Source: Pelosinus sp. IPA-1 (GTDB lineage: Bacteria; Bacillota; Negativicutes; DSM-13327). From it: a stretch of DNA of 64,000 nt. This document shows, piece after piece, positions 49,016-59,533 of this stretch (its first letter is position 1; each line of letters begins with the position of its first letter). The stretch covers positions 734,163-798,162 of the forward strand of contig NZ_BSVC01000001.1 of NCBI RefSeq assembly GCF_030269905.1, given 5' to 3'. The position numbers were made by a program, and so were the translations under genes. The notes beneath the pieces were generated by a model that was given only the letters and a program-made list of their open reading frames with translations, ran no database searches and had not been told where the DNA came from.

Positions 49016-51013
49016 ATGGAACGCGTTTTAGCAATCATTCGTATATTGTTAAATAGAAACCAGCCGATTACCGTAGATCAAATTGCGGGCATGCTTACTG
49101 TGTCGAATAAGACAATTCGAAATGATTTAAGTAAAGTGGAAGAACAAATTCGAAATACAGGTTTACACTTAGTAAGAAAGACTGGTTTGGGTATTCTGTT
49201 ACAAGGTCCTGAAGAACAAAGGGTAAGTCTAAGCAGTAAAATTGAAAATAGTAAAGGTACGGATCAGCCATTTTCTCCAAAGGCTAGAAAGTATTCCATA
49301 TTAAAACGGTTATTAATGGCAGATAATCAAATTCGTATGCAGGATTTAGCAGATGAACTCTATGTTAGTAAGGTTACAATTCATAAAGATTTGGTTGATG
49401 TAGAAGAGTGGTTGAATAGTTTTAAATTGAACTTATTAAGTAAAACAAATTATGGTATAGAAGTAATTGGTGAAGAAGAAAATTGGCGTAAGGCAGTAGT
49501 TAGCCTAATTGCCTACAACCGAGAACAAGATGAACTCAAAGAAATGTTATATGAGCATTACGGAGGCAGAATTGATTATAAAACATTACGAAAGTTAAAA
49601 GATTTGATCAATATCGATTTTCGTCAGCTAGAAAGAATCTTAACACAGGCGGAAGAAAAATTAGCATTTCACTTCTCCGATGAAGCTTATGTTAGCCTGG
49701 TTATTCACGTAGCCATTGCCATAAAAAGATTAGAGCATAAAAAAGATATTTGTTTGGCGAATCCTACTTTATTGCATTTACAGTCAAAAGAAGAATACCA
49801 AGTCGCTAAAGATATAGGAGAAAGTATTGAAGCATCTTTTCATGTTACCTTACCAGAACCTGAAATAGGCTATATCTTACTACATATTCTTGGGGCGAAA
49901 ATGCAACAAAATCCTATAGAAGAGGTTCATCTGAAATTAGATGAAGATAATAATCTAGCTCTTGTTATCGCTAGGGAAATTATTACTATCGCCCAAGGTG
50001 TTTTAAGTGTAGATTTTACCAATGATAAACAATTATTGACTGGTTTGCTGCTGCATTTACGCCCGACAATTAATCGTTTGAAATATGGGCTGACTTTGAA
50101 AAATCCCATACTACATGAAATAAAAGAAAATTACCCAGAGGTATATGGTGCTGCCTGGATGACAAGTATTGTATTTGAAAAATATGTTGGTTGTCGGGTG
50201 AACGAAGAAGAAATTGGTTATATAGCACTACATATTGGGGCGGCAATGGAAAGAAGTAAAAAAGCTTTCAAAGCATTAGTTGTCTGCACAAGTGGTATTG
50301 GAACCTCTCAACTATTAGCTGCCCGTTTAGGGCGATGTTTTCGGGATATTGAAATCAAGAATATACTTTCCGTAGCAGACCTTCAAGAAGATATAACACA
50401 TGACGTAGATTTTATTATTTCTACTGTGCCCCTTTCCAGAGGAACAGTCAATCGCCCTGTTATTCATATAAGCCCTTTATTGGTACAGAAAGATATAAAA
50501 AAGCTAGAAACCTTTATTAATGAGTTTAATACACGAGAAATAAACTATAATGGAGGGATTTTAATGTTGATTAACGAGAATCTGATCACTTTGGATATTG
50601 AGGCGACAGATAAAGCAGATGTTATTCGCCAGATGGCATTATTAGCTGAAAAGGCTGGAAAAATCAGCTCTTTAGATGAGTTTATTCAGGATGTATTGGA
50701 AAGAGAAAACAACTTTTCAACGGGGGTGGGAAACGGGATAGCAATACCTCATGGAAAATCAAAAGCGGTGAAGGAGGCGATGTTTGTTTTCGGTAAAATT
50801 AGGCAGGGTATCGATTGGGGATCACATGATGGTAGCTTAGTTAATTTAATTTTTTTACTAGGTGTGCCTGCTGAAAATCTTAATAATGTCCATTTGAGGA
50901 TATTGTCACAATTGTCAATGAAACTCATGGACGAGGACTTTATAGAAATTTTAAATAATGCAGACACCAAGCAAGGAATATTAGAAGCGCTAAGTATTAT
51001 CCAGGTAGAGTAA
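49016..51013 (+). CDS. PRD-domain PTS transcriptional regulator fused to EIIA
   Basis: 665-aa BglG/MtlR/ManR-type regulator. N-terminal HTH domains (about 1-65, PITVDQIAGMLTVSNKTIRNDL, and 95-150), two PRD domains with conserved His (YVSLVIHVAIAIKRLEHK near 220 and EIGYIALHIGAAMERS near 400), a PTS IIB-like domain (FKALVVCTSGIGTSQLLAARLG near 421), and an EIIA(Fru/Mtl)-type domain (517-665) with phospho-His in GIAIPHGKSK near 577. No other EIIA is present in the operon, so this domain probably serves the transporter. An internal ribosome site at 50552-50557 could also yield free EIIA. Confidence 0.92.
   Translation: MERVLAIIRILLNRNQPITVDQIAGMLTVSNKTIRNDLSKVEEQIRNTGLHLVRKTGLGILLQGPEEQRVSLSSKIENSKGTDQPFSPKARKYSILKRLLMADNQIRMQDLADELYVSKVTIHKDLVDVEEWLNSFKLNLLSKTNYGIEVIGEEENWRKAVVSLIAYNREQDELKEMLYEHYGGRIDYKTLRKLKDLINIDFRQLERILTQAEEKLAFHFSDEAYVSLVIHVAIAIKRLEHKKDICLANPTLLHLQSKEEYQVAKDIGESIEASFHVTLPEPEIGYILLHILGAKMQQNPIEEVHLKLDEDNNLALVIAREIITIAQGVLSVDFTNDKQLLTGLLLHLRPTINRLKYGLTLKNPILHEIKENYPEVYGAAWMTSIVFEKYVGCRVNEEEIGYIALHIGAAMERSKKAFKALVVCTSGIGTSQLLAARLGRCFRDIEIKNILSVADLQEDITHDVDFIISTVPLSRGTVNRPVIHISPLLVQKDIKKLETFINEFNTREINYNGGILMLINENLITLDIEATDKADVIRQMALLAEKAGKISSLDEFIQDVLERENNFSTGVGNGIAIPHGKSKAVKEAMFVFGKIRQGIDWGSHDGSLVNLIFLLGVPAENLNNVHLRILSQLSMKLMDEDFIEILNNADTKQGILEALSIIQVE
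50552..50566 (+). promoter_or_regulatory. Internal Shine-Dalgarno and ATG for free EIIA
   Basis: GGAGGG at 50552-50557, six bases, then ATG at 50564, in frame with the regulator (codon 517) and exactly at the start of the EIIA domain. This is as good as the ribosome sites of the other genes in the operon. Confidence 0.7.
50564..51013 (+). CDS. Possible free PTS EIIA from internal start
   Basis: 149-aa product MLINENLITLDIEATDKADV to the same stop as the regulator. Its size equals that of stand-alone EIIA(Fru/Mtl) proteins, and the phospho-His is in IPHGKSKAV near residue 62. It is nested in the regulator gene and shares its frame, so it is a predicted alternative product, not a separate gene. 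It would supply the EIIA needed by the following EIIC and EIIB. Confidence 0.5.
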   Translation: MLINENLITLDIEATDKADVIRQMALLAEKAGKISSLDEFIQDVLERENNFSTGVGNGIAIPHGKSKAVKEAMFVFGKIRQGIDWGSHDGSLVNLIFLLGVPAENLNNVHLRILSQLSMKLMDEDFIEILNNADTKQGILEALSIIQVE

Positions 51014-51043
51014 AGGGGAAAAAACGAATAGGGGGAGAATGTA

Positions 51044-52093
51044 ATGAGTGAAGAACTGAAAAACATAAGACAGTATCTTATGACAGGCGTATCTTATATG
51101 ATTCCTATTGTTGTAATCGGTGGCGTGCTTATCGCCTTATCGATTGCTCTAAGTGGTGTGGAAGCTGGTAAAGGTGCAGTTGTTACCAATCCTGTATTTA
51201 AGAACATGCTTGATATTGGCGTTGCGGCTTTTTCTATGATGGTACCTGTACTAGCTGGTTTCATTGCTTACGGTATTGCTGATCGCCCTGGGATTGCCCC
51301 AGGACTTGTTGGTGGCGTATTAGCAGCCAATTTGAAGGCTGGTTTCCTTGGTGGTATTGTGGCAGGTTTTATTGCAGGTTATGTTGCTAGATGGATAAAA
51401 AGTTGGCAAGTTCCTTTAAGTTTAAAACCCATTATGCCTATATTCGTAATTCCTTTATTGTCTGCTTTAGTCGTGGGTGGATTAATGATTTATGTGGTTG
51501 GTACTCCCATTGCAGGATTAATGGAAGCAATGACATCTGGTCTTAAAGCTATGGGGCAAGGGAATGCGGTATTACTATCTTTAGTTATGGGAGCTATGAT
51601 TGCTTTTGATATGGGAGGTCCCGTAAACAAGGTAGCCTTCTTATTTGGTGCAGCCATGATTGGTGAAGGCATTTATACTGTAATGGGACCTGTAGCAGTA
51701 GCGATTTGTATTCCACCTCTGGGAATGGGGGTTGCTACCTTACTGGCACCTAAGAAATATAGTGAAATGGAAAGAGAGGCTGGGTATGGCGCTCTAGCTA
51801 TGGGGATGATAGGAATTACAGAAGGGGCTATTCCTTTTGCAGCTGGGGATCCAATTCGGGTAATACCTTCTATCGTTGTTGGTTCGGCAATTGGTGCAGC
51901 AGTTGCTGCTATGTTTGGTGTAGGTGATCATGCACCCCATGGTGGGCCAATTGTATTGCCAGTTGTGGATAATCCTATCATGTTTATTGTGGCCATTCTA
52001 ATAGGCGTAGGGGTTACAGCATTTATGGTAAATATGCTGAAGAAGCCAGTTTCTGAAGAATTAGATTCAGATAGTACAGGAATAAATGCATAA
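51044..52093 (+). CDS. PTS fructose-type EIIC membrane subunit
   Basis: 349-aa membrane permease of the fructose-specific EIIC group. It has about eight to ten hydrophobic segments and the conserved GIADRPGIAPGLVGGVLA near residue 77 and FDMGGPVNKVAFLFG near 190, plus GITEGAIPFAAGDPIRVIPS near 257. It imports a hexose or its relative as a phosphate ester; the true sugar cannot be read from sequence. GGGGGAG lies 6 bases upstream. It is in one operon with the regulator/EIIA and EIIB. Confidence 0.92.
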   Translation: MSEELKNIRQYLMTGVSYMIPIVVIGGVLIALSIALSGVEAGKGAVVTNPVFKNMLDIGVAAFSMMVPVLAGFIAYGIADRPGIAPGLVGGVLAANLKAGFLGGIVAGFIAGYVARWIKSWQVPLSLKPIMPIFVIPLLSALVVGGLMIYVVGTPIAGLMEAMTSGLKAMGQGNAVLLSLVMGAMIAFDMGGPVNKVAFLFGAAMIGEGIYTVMGPVAVAICIPPLGMGVATLLAPKKYSEMEREAGYGALAMGMIGITEGAIPFAAGDPIRVIPSIVVGSAIGAAVAAMFGVGDHAPHGGPIVLPVVDNPIMFIVAILIGVGVTAFMVNMLKKPVSEELDSDSTGINA

Positions 52094-52126
52094 TTTCTAT
52101 ATAAAATAGGTAAATGAGGTGGCATT

Positions 52127-52441
52127 ATGAAAATTGTTGCAGTAACTGCATGCCCAGTAGGAATTGCTCATACCTATATGGCAGCAGCCGCATTACAAAA
52201 AGCGGCAGTTAATCTCGGGCATGCCATGAAAGTGGAAACACAAGGATCCATTGGAATTGAAAATAAAATTACACAAAAAGAAGTAGACGAAGCTGATTTG
52301 GTAATACTAGCAGCTGATGTTGCCATAAAAGAGGAAACGCGTTTCAAAAATAAATTTATATACAAAACGGAATCACAAAAGGCCATCAAAAATCCTAAAG
52401 GACTGATAACAGAGGCATTGGTCCAATTTAATGAAAAGTGA
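52127..52441 (+). CDS. PTS fructose-type EIIB subunit
   Basis: 104-aa cytoplasmic phosphocarrier. The active Cys is in VTACPVGIAHTYMAA near residue 9, followed by KVETQGSIGIENK near 35 and ADLVILAADVAI near 56, typical of the fructose EIIB-2 fold. It transfers phosphate from EIIA to the sugar carried by EIIC. GAGGTGG lies 7 bases before the ATG. Last gene of the PTS operon, followed by a terminator. Confidence 0.94.
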   Translation: MKIVAVTACPVGIAHTYMAAAALQKAAVNLGHAMKVETQGSIGIENKITQKEVDEADLVILAADVAIKEETRFKNKFIYKTESQKAIKNPKGLITEALVQFNEK

Positions 52442-52458
52442 TAAGTTAATTTAAAGCT

Positions 52459-52508
52459 GACTAGATGCAGAGAGAGTTTTTTTACTTAATCTGTATCTAG
52501 TCTTTTCG
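52459..52508 (+). terminator. Terminator of the PTS operon
   Basis: GACTAGATGCAGA / TCTGTATCTAGTC (13 pairs, one mismatch) with an 18-base loop, followed by TTTTCG. Confidence 0.8.
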
Positions 52509-52662
52509 ATACCATGGAAACAGGCTGGTTTGCAGATGCAACTGGTTTGTTTTTTTCTTTTAATAGAAATTTTTTTAAATACTATTCAGATACAAATAAA
52601 TAGGGTAGAATATAAGATGAAAATTTTGCAGATTTATAAGTAATAGCGACGGAGGACTTTAT

Positions 52663-54300
52663 ATGACAGAAACTTCTAAACCTACTTATGTTATCGGACA
52701 TCGCAACCCCGATACGGATTCCATATGTTCAGCAATTGGTTATGCTCATTTTCAACAAGTTCGAGGGGAAAATGCGATAGCTGCTAGGGCTGGAAAACTA
52801 AATAGTGAAACTAAGTTTGTTCTGGAAACCTTAGGATTTGATAAGCCTCAACTTGTCACAGATTTGTATCCAAGGGTTAAAGATATTATGCAAACAGAAG
52901 TAATAACAGCTGGCCCTGCAGATACATTACGTGATTTGGGCCGCATTATGAGACAATATAATGTGAAATCTGTACCTGTTGTGGATGAAAAGCGGATTAT
53001 GGCGGGTGTTGTAACAGTAGGTGACTTGGCTAATCTTTATTTTGATGAATTGCAGATGCAGGATTTGAGCCAAGCAGGTGTAGATTTTGTCGGAGTAGTA
53101 AAAGCACTTGAAGGTGTCTTAGTTTACGGAGAAAACTTGGAGCGTAAAGTGGCAGGTCGAGTACATATTGCCGCAGGGAGCCATAAGCTTATACAAAAGT
53201 TTGTCAGTGAAAATGATATCGTATTAGTTGGGGATCGTAAGAATGCCCAACTGACATCTCTAGATTGTGGTATCTCTTGTTTGATTGTTACAGGGAATGT
53301 GGAAGTGGACAAAGAAGTGATAGAGAAGGCAATGGAACGGGGGATTATCGTCATCACGTGTCCTCATGATACCTATACATCTGCTCGTCTAATTAATCAG
53401 AGCATCCCATTGAGTATGGTTATGCGCAAGCAAGTCATTAGTTTTAAGCCTACGGATTTAGTTACTGACATAAAAAGAATTGTTGCGGATACGAATTATC
53501 GGGTGTATCCAGTAGTGGAAAATGGGAAGTTAGTGGGGGCCATTCATCGTGATAAACTTATTGTGCAAGAACGTACCAAAATCATTCTTGTTGATCACAA
53601 TGAAAGAGGTCAAGCGGTAGAGGGAATTGAGGAAGCACAAATTATCGAAATTATTGACCATCATCGTTTGGGCGGTTTGCAGACCAGTGAGCCCATTTTT
53701 ATCCGCCATGAACCTGTAGGTTGTACGGCTACTATTGTTTCAAATATGTATTGGCACCGTAACATAACGATACCTAAAGATATTGCAGGATTGTTATTGG
53801 CCGCCATTTTATCAGATACTGTACTATTCAAATCGCCTACTTGTACAGAGAAAGACCGTAGGACTGCGGCACGGCTTGCTGAAATTGCTGAGCTAGATCT
53901 TCAAGAATTTGGCATGAGTATTTTAAAAGCTGGGGCTAGTATAAAAGGAATGACTACAGCTGATATTATTGCCAATGATATAAAAGAATTTCAAATTGGT
54001 GATTATCGTATGACAGTAGGACAAATCTCCGTAATGGATGCGGGCGAGGTGCTGTCAATTAAAGAGAAATTGCAGCAAGATATGGAAATAATACGGCAAA
54101 AAGAAAATTACGATATGGTTTTATTAATGGTTACTGATATTTTAGAGGAAGGTACCCACTTAGTTTATGTTGGTCAACCTGCTAGTTTATTAACCGAAGC
54201 TTTTGGTAATGATGGTTCGGATGGTGTTCTTCATCTTCCAGGGGTAATGTCTCGTAAAAAACAAATCATTCCTCCTATGTCAGAGGCTGCAAGGGTTTAG
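52663..54300 (+). CDS. ppaC: Mn-dependent inorganic pyrophosphatase with CBS and DRTGG domains
   Basis: 545-aa family II pyrophosphatase. The DHH core starts YVIGHRNPDTDSICSAIGY (near residue 9); CBS motifs lie at about 70-125 (VKDIMQTEVITAGPADTLRD) and 245-300; a DRTGG domain (about 130-240) sits between them; DHH continues with IIDHHRLGGL near 331 and DHHA2 to the C-terminus. It hydrolyses PPi in the cytoplasm. CBS domains probably bind adenine nucleotides and DRTGG may bind diadenosine polyphosphates, as known for clostridial homologues. GACGGAGGAC lies upstream of the ATG. Single gene with a good terminator. Confidence 0.93.
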   Translation: MTETSKPTYVIGHRNPDTDSICSAIGYAHFQQVRGENAIAARAGKLNSETKFVLETLGFDKPQLVTDLYPRVKDIMQTEVITAGPADTLRDLGRIMRQYNVKSVPVVDEKRIMAGVVTVGDLANLYFDELQMQDLSQAGVDFVGVVKALEGVLVYGENLERKVAGRVHIAAGSHKLIQKFVSENDIVLVGDRKNAQLTSLDCGISCLIVTGNVEVDKEVIEKAMERGIIVITCPHDTYTSARLINQSIPLSMVMRKQVISFKPTDLVTDIKRIVADTNYRVYPVVENGKLVGAIHRDKLIVQERTKIILVDHNERGQAVEGIEEAQIIEIIDHHRLGGLQTSEPIFIRHEPVGCTATIVSNMYWHRNITIPKDIAGLLLAAILSDTVLFKSPTCTEKDRRTAARLAEIAELDLQEFGMSILKAGASIKGMTTADIIANDIKEFQIGDYRMTVGQISVMDAGEVLSIKEKLQQDMEIIRQKENYDMVLLMVTDILEEGTHLVYVGQPASLLTEAFGNDGSDGVLHLPGVMSRKKQIIPPMSEAARV

Positions 54301-54320
54301 TAAAAAGTCAGTGGATTAAT

Positions 54321-54362
54321 AGATTATAATGCGGCCAATTATCGCATTATAATCTATTTTTT
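54321..54362 (+). terminator. Terminator of the pyrophosphatase gene
   Basis: AGATTATAATGCG / CGCATTATAATCT, 13 bp perfect, followed by ATTTTTTT. Confidence 0.9.
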
Positions 54363-54449
54363 TATGAGATCTGACAGGAAATAGAGTATTTTTAGCGAAT
54401 AAAATAAGGTTATTAAAAGTTCAACGTTAATGTTAGTACGGAGGGTTAT

Positions 54450-56672
54450 ATGCAGAATATTATAGACGGATTGAATCCTATGCAAAGAGAAGCAGTTGCT
54501 CATATGAATGGACCATTGCTCATTATGGCTGGTGCAGGTTCAGGAAAAACAAAAGTATTAACTTGTCGCATTGCTTATCTTTTGGAGCAAGGAGTGGCAC
54601 CTTATAATATTTTAGCCATTACCTTTACCAATAAAGCAGCAGCAGAAATGAAAGAGCGGGTGCATGCCATTGTTGGGGAACAGTCTAAAGATATTTGGCT
54701 TAGTACCTTTCATGCCTTTTGTGCTAAATTGCTTCGTATGGAAATTAGTGGTATGGCCGGTTATAAAAGTAATTTTGTAATTTATGATACATCTGATACC
54801 CAGTCTTTGATTAAAAGTTGTTTAAAGCAGTTAAACTTAGATGACAAACAATTTCAGCCAAGTAGCGTTTTGTCGACGATTTCCAATGCCAAAAATGCCC
54901 TGCAGGATGAGAGAGAATTTACTACGGCGGCTAGTAATTTTCATGAACAAAAAATAGCGGAGATTTATCAGTTATATCAACAAAAATTGCGTACAAATAA
55001 TGCTCTGGATTTTGATGATCTACTTATGTTATCAGTACGACTGTTACAGAATAACGAAGAAGTGTTAGCCAAATATCAACGTAAATTTCATTATATTATG
55101 ATTGATGAATACCAAGATACCAACAGAGCTCAATATCTTTTAGCACGTATGCTAGCAGGTAAACATCGCAATCTCTGTGTCGTAGGTGATGCGGATCAGA
55201 GTATCTATGGTTGGCGGGGAGCTGACATTCGGAATATTTTAGATTTTGAAAAAGATTATCCTGAAACCAAAATTATTAAATTGGAACAAAACTATCGTTC
55301 GACTCAAGTAATTCTTGATGCAGCCAATGCTGTAATTGAACATAATAGTGCGCGCCGCCCCAAGGAATTATGGACGCAAAACCCAGAAGGCGACCTTATT
55401 ACTCATTATTTGGCGCATCATGAACGAGATGAAGCCCAATTCATTGCGGATACGATTACTAAACTCAATACAGTACACCGTACATCTTACGGAGATATTG
55501 CTGTATTATATCGTACCAATACTCAGTCTCGTGCCATTGAAGAAGCTTTCATGCAGAGTGGGATCCCCTATGTAATTGTGGGCGGATTAAAGTTCTATGA
55601 CCGAAAAGAAATCAAAGATATCTTAGCCTACTTGCGTGTTATTTTTAACCCAGCGGATAGTGTAAGCTTACTGAGAATTATTAACGTGCCTCGCCGTGGC
55701 CTTGGTGATACTACCATTGGCCGCTTGGTAGCTTATGCGGCAGAACATAATATGACCTTGTTTGATGTAGTTAGCAATCCGGATTTGGTTCCTGGTCTTA
55801 CTGCTAGATCCAAAGGACCTCTAGAATTTTTGGCAGAACTGCTTTTTAACTTAATGTCACAGGTGCAAACTTTGTCTGTTGTTGAACTAGTAAATAAAGT
55901 TATGCATGATTCTGGTTATGTTGAAGAATTACAGAAAAGCACGGATCCTCAAGATGAAAATCGCTTAGATAACTTAAAAGAATTTTTAAGTGTCGCTAAG
56001 GACTTTGCTAAAGGGGATGGAGAAGAAACCTTAGAAAAGTTTTTAGAGCAGGTAGCTCTAGTTGCTGATATTGATAATGCAGAAATAACAGAAGCACGCC
56101 TTACCTTGATGACCTTACACTCAGCAAAAGGGTTGGAATTTCCCGTTGTCTTTATGGCAGGTATGGAAGAAGGATTATTCCCTCATTCACGTACCCTAAT
56201 GAATGAGGAAGAAATAGAAGAGGAACGACGTATTTGCTATGTAGGAATCACTAGAGCTCGCCGTAAGCTATATATGACTAATGCACGTATGCGAACTATT
56301 TATGGCAGGACACAAATGTTTCCACTATCTAGATTTATGAGTGAAATTCCTACCACTATGATAGAAAAATATTCTGGAAGGCAAAATCAATATGGTCTTG
56401 CCAATAGCAGTAACCGAGCAACTATGACTCCAGCAACTTCGTCTGTTGTCCAGAGCCCTCTCAGGGGCCCGATGCCAACAATGGTTTTACAGAAAAGGCA
56501 GGCGCAAGGTGGCGGGTGGAAAGTAGCTGATAAGGCTCAGCACACCAAATGGGGCATTGGTACTGTTATTGACGTGAAAGAAAGTGGCGACAGTCAAGAA
56601 CTTAAAATTGCTTTTCCAGGACTCGGTATCAAAGTCGTCGTAGCTAACATGGCTCCGATAACAAAGGTATAA
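54450..56672 (+). CDS. pcrA: UvrD/PcrA-type 3'-5' DNA helicase
   Basis: 740-aa superfamily 1A helicase. Motif I MAGAGSGKTKVL near residue 27, motif Ia AITFTNKAAAEMKER near 56, motif II MIDEYQDTNRAQY near 217, GDADQSIYGWRGADI near 246, motif V TLHSAKGLEFPVVF near 552 and motif VI YVGITRARRKLYM near 596. The C-terminal 80 residues include the Tudor-like domain ADKAQHTKWGIGTVIDVKES that binds RNA polymerase in PcrA. It unwinds DNA in repair and removes obstacles. ACGGAGGG precedes the ATG. It lies directly upstream of ligA. Confidence 0.95.
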   Translation: MQNIIDGLNPMQREAVAHMNGPLLIMAGAGSGKTKVLTCRIAYLLEQGVAPYNILAITFTNKAAAEMKERVHAIVGEQSKDIWLSTFHAFCAKLLRMEISGMAGYKSNFVIYDTSDTQSLIKSCLKQLNLDDKQFQPSSVLSTISNAKNALQDEREFTTAASNFHEQKIAEIYQLYQQKLRTNNALDFDDLLMLSVRLLQNNEEVLAKYQRKFHYIMIDEYQDTNRAQYLLARMLAGKHRNLCVVGDADQSIYGWRGADIRNILDFEKDYPETKIIKLEQNYRSTQVILDAANAVIEHNSARRPKELWTQNPEGDLITHYLAHHERDEAQFIADTITKLNTVHRTSYGDIAVLYRTNTQSRAIEEAFMQSGIPYVIVGGLKFYDRKEIKDILAYLRVIFNPADSVSLLRIINVPRRGLGDTTIGRLVAYAAEHNMTLFDVVSNPDLVPGLTARSKGPLEFLAELLFNLMSQVQTLSVVELVNKVMHDSGYVEELQKSTDPQDENRLDNLKEFLSVAKDFAKGDGEETLEKFLEQVALVADIDNAEITEARLTLMTLHSAKGLEFPVVFMAGMEEGLFPHSRTLMNEEEIEEERRICYVGITRARRKLYMTNARMRTIYGRTQMFPLSRFMSEIPTTMIEKYSGRQNQYGLANSSNRATMTPATSSVVQSPLRGPMPTMVLQKRQAQGGGWKVADKAQHTKWGIGTVIDVKESGDSQELKIAFPGLGIKVVVANMAPITKV

Positions 56673-56720
56673 TACCAAGAGGATATGATTCATAAAAGGT
56701 TGCTTTTTATGACAATATAA

Positions 56721-56749
56721 GAAAGCTGCAGTGTATTGCTGCAGCTTTC
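56721..56749 (+). terminator. Hairpin between pcrA and ligA
   Basis: GAAAGCTGCAG / CTGCAGCTTTC, 11 bp perfect, 7-base loop. The following sequence CTGATTCT has few T, so read-through into ligA is possible. Confidence 0.65.
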
Positions 56750-56759
56750 CTGATTCTAA

Positions 56760-58808
<2,049 letters not shown>

Positions 58809-58812
58809 AAGA

Positions 58813-58859
58813 GGAAGTGCTAAGAACAACTTGCTGCGTTCTTGCACTTCCTTATTTTT
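58813..58859 (+). terminator. Terminator of ligA
   Basis: GGAAGTGC / GCACTTCC outer stem with inner AAGAAC / GTTCTT, followed by TTATTTTTA. Confidence 0.85.
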
Positions 58860-58969
58860 AGAGGGGAATCAAGGAAATCGGCATAAAGGACCATAGCAAA
58901 TGGATTCACTAAAGGAGATTATGACCTTATTAAGAATTGATTTTAATAGATTTGTATGGAAGGTGTATA

Positions 58970-59215
58970 ATGAAAATATTTGTATGGCGGCACAATAGGA
59001 AATTTCATAGTTGGAGTATGATTAACGAACCCAATGTGCATCAAGACTTCTATACGGATGCAATAGCAGTTGTAGTTGCAGCCACAGTGGATGAGGCTCT
59101 GGCTTTACTAGCTCAGGAACGAGGATGGCTTCCTGAAGAATTAAAACGAATTGAGCCACAGGTATATGAATTGGGAAAACCTAAAGTGTTGTTGCAAATG
59201 GTGCAGGGGAGTTGA
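58970..59215 (+). CDS. Hypothetical protein, 81 aa
   Basis: Not recognised. Small soluble protein starting MKIFVWRHNRKFHSWSM, with Val/Ala-rich AVVVAATVDEALALLAQERGW in the middle, and ending LLQMVQGS. No membrane segment or signal. The ATG at 58970 follows GGAAGGTG; an upstream in-frame ATG at 58937 is unsupported. It stands alone between ligA and the alkaline phosphatase, with a terminator afterward. Confidence 0.65.
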   Translation: MKIFVWRHNRKFHSWSMINEPNVHQDFYTDAIAVVVAATVDEALALLAQERGWLPEELKRIEPQVYELGKPKVLLQMVQGS

Positions 59216-59295
59216 TCTCAATTAGAATAACAATAATAAACTGCATGTATTCATGTTACAAGCAGTATCAATGAATTTGTCTCTTTGACACTAGT

Positions 59296-59341
59296 AAACT
59301 TGCTAATTATCTTCGAGGGATAATTGGCAAGTTTTTATTTT
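59296..59341 (+). terminator. Terminator before the phosphatase region
   Basis: AAACTTGC / GCAAGTTT with inner AATTATC / GATAATT, followed by TTATTTTT. Confidence 0.85.
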
Positions 59342-59427
59342 TATAAAATTTGTTCATATCTACCAATTTAACTCATTTGAAGAAAACCCTAGTCAGACTT
59401 GTAAATATTCGATTGAAAAGAAATATT

Positions 59428-59455
59428 TTAACATAACCTTAACAAGCAATTAACA
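59428..59455 (+). promoter_or_regulatory. PhoP box, three direct TTAACA repeats
   Basis: TTAACA occurs at 59428, 59439 and 59450, exactly 11 bases apart, matching the TT(A/C/T)A(A/C)A-N5 pattern of PhoP boxes in Firmicutes. A TAATAA-type -10 with a preceding TG lies about 20 bases downstream. It precedes the alkaline phosphatase gene, so induction by phosphate limitation is likely. Confidence 0.75.
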
Positions 59456-59533
59456 TTTAATGCCAAATTTAGTGTAATAATGAATGCAAGGGGATTAGCC
59501 TGTCTAGAACAAAATATTTTGGAGGTGTAACTT

